Positions 63,423-64,000 of a stretch of DNA of 64,000 nt are shown piece after piece; positions within the stretch are counted from its first letter, which is position 1, and every line of letters begins with the position of its first letter. A model generated the notes under the pieces. The model worked only from the letters and a program-made list of their open reading frames with translations. It had not been told where the DNA came from and made no database searches. A program made the position numbers and the translations under genes. The DNA is from Prodigiosinella confusarubida (GTDB taxonomy: Bacteria > Pseudomonadota > Gammaproteobacteria > Enterobacterales > Enterobacteriaceae), in contig NZ_CP025085.1 of the NCBI RefSeq assembly GCF_002847015.1, positions 2,976,001-3,040,000 of the forward strand, in the 5' to 3' direction.

Positions 63423-64000
63423 GATCCCTCCTTGATAGCCAGTTCTGGCAAGAAGGCGATCAACGCCTGCTCCGCAAGTTGAGTTATCAACGCCTTGTCC
63501 GCCTCACTCAGTGTATCGGCCGTCTCTAATTGTGCCGCTAATTCGTCCGGCATATCGGCAGCCGCGGCATAAATGGCCAGCTCGGCGTCAACCATTCGGG
63601 TTAGCGGCACCCGGTCAAACAACCCGGCAGTCAATGCCAATAAAACCGTAATTTGTACGGGTACCGGCAATGGCGACAATTCCTGCTGCTTAAGACAAGC
63701 TCGTATACGCAACCCATGATCGAGCTGTTGGCGGGTTGATTCATCAAGGCGGGCACCGAAGCGGGAGAAACTTTCAAGTTCCTCAAACTGGGCATAAGAC
63801 AATTTCAAATCACCCGCTACCATCCGATAAGCAGCGCGTTGCGCCTTACCACCGACACGTGACACTGATTTACCAACATCAACCGCCGGCAACACGCCGA
63901 GTTCGAAAAGCACGGGTGACAAGTAGATTTGCCCATCAGTGATTGAGATCAGATTGGTCGGAATGTAAGCCGATATATCCTGAGCCTCTGTTTCAATGAT
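63419..64000 (-). CDS. atpA: N-type F-ATPase alpha subunit, C-terminal part (cut by the window edge)
   Basis: The last 193 residues of an F1 alpha subunit. [44 protein letters not shown] is read in two parts around an internal TTG, so the frame clearly continues beyond position 64000. The C-terminal bundle follows ([23 protein letters not shown]). It overlaps atpG. The rest of the operon should lie to the right. Confidence 0.9.
   Translation of the reverse strand: MIETEAQDISAYIPTNLISITDGQIYLSPVLFELGVLPAVDVGKSVSRVGGKAQRAAYRMVAGDLKLSYAQFEELESFSRFGARLDESTRQQLDHGLRIRACLKQQELSPLPVPVQITVLLALTAGLFDRVPLTRMVDAELAIYAAAADMPDELAAQLETADTLSEADKALITQLAEQALIAFLPELAIKEGS

Overview
This window comes from the chromosome terminus of a plant-associated, soft-rot type enterobacterium (Pectobacteriaceae; Dickeya/Musicola/Brenneria-like). 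Two things support this. A PelL-type pectate lyase and an EGZ/CelZ-type endoglucanase lie side by side. Several gene strings also match the E. coli terminus: ynfB, bioD2(ynfK)-mlc-ynfL-ynfM, and tus-fumC-manA-ydgA with add nearby. I saw no rRNA or tRNA genes and no CRISPR array.

Terminus architecture. A dif site (19269-19296) and two oppositely oriented Ter sites (15750-15771 and 52917-52938, the latter just upstream of tus) can be read directly. Together they form a compact fork trap of about 37 kb around dif. Four matS-like MatP sites (4244, 40428, 41003, 55674) and a few KOPS-like octamers pointing towards dif agree with this.

Layout. 0.1-10.4 kb: a MocR-type regulator, a ferritin-like/SnoaL fusion protein and the srfABC operon. 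10.6-19.5 kb: an HxlR regulator divergent from qorB, a serralysin remnant, celZ and pelL converging on a shared terminator, a GAPDH paralogue with a GlxA-type regulator, emtA, a cupin protein, dif and a small ORF. 19.5-39 kb is accessory DNA: a 1.3 kb AT-rich stretch, a three-module NRPS with two almost identical adenylation domains, a SEC-C mini-ORF, a frameshifted DUF2971 gene, an IS30-type remnant, and a tight six-gene operon. That operon encodes a PF10014-type amino-acid dioxygenase, an SHMT-like PLP enzyme, a tandem ATP-grasp ligase, a TIM-barrel isomerase and an AzlCD exporter. It looks like a pathway that makes and exports a modified amino acid or small peptide, and it is the best candidate here for an undescribed system.

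39-64 kb: yjbD, glucosylglycerate synthesis genes, an aldo/keto reductase and ydfG, then a GC-rich P-type ATPase/AI-2E transporter pair that looks imported. Next come ynfB, bioD2, mlc, ynfL, ynfM and tus. A transporter/ROK-regulator pair is inserted next to a solo Tn3-type terminal repeat. The window ends with fumC, manA, ydgA, add, a secreted NTF2-like protein and the end of a second (N-type) F-ATPase operon that runs off the right edge.

All assignments rest on reading the sequence and on family knowledge; no database search was run.
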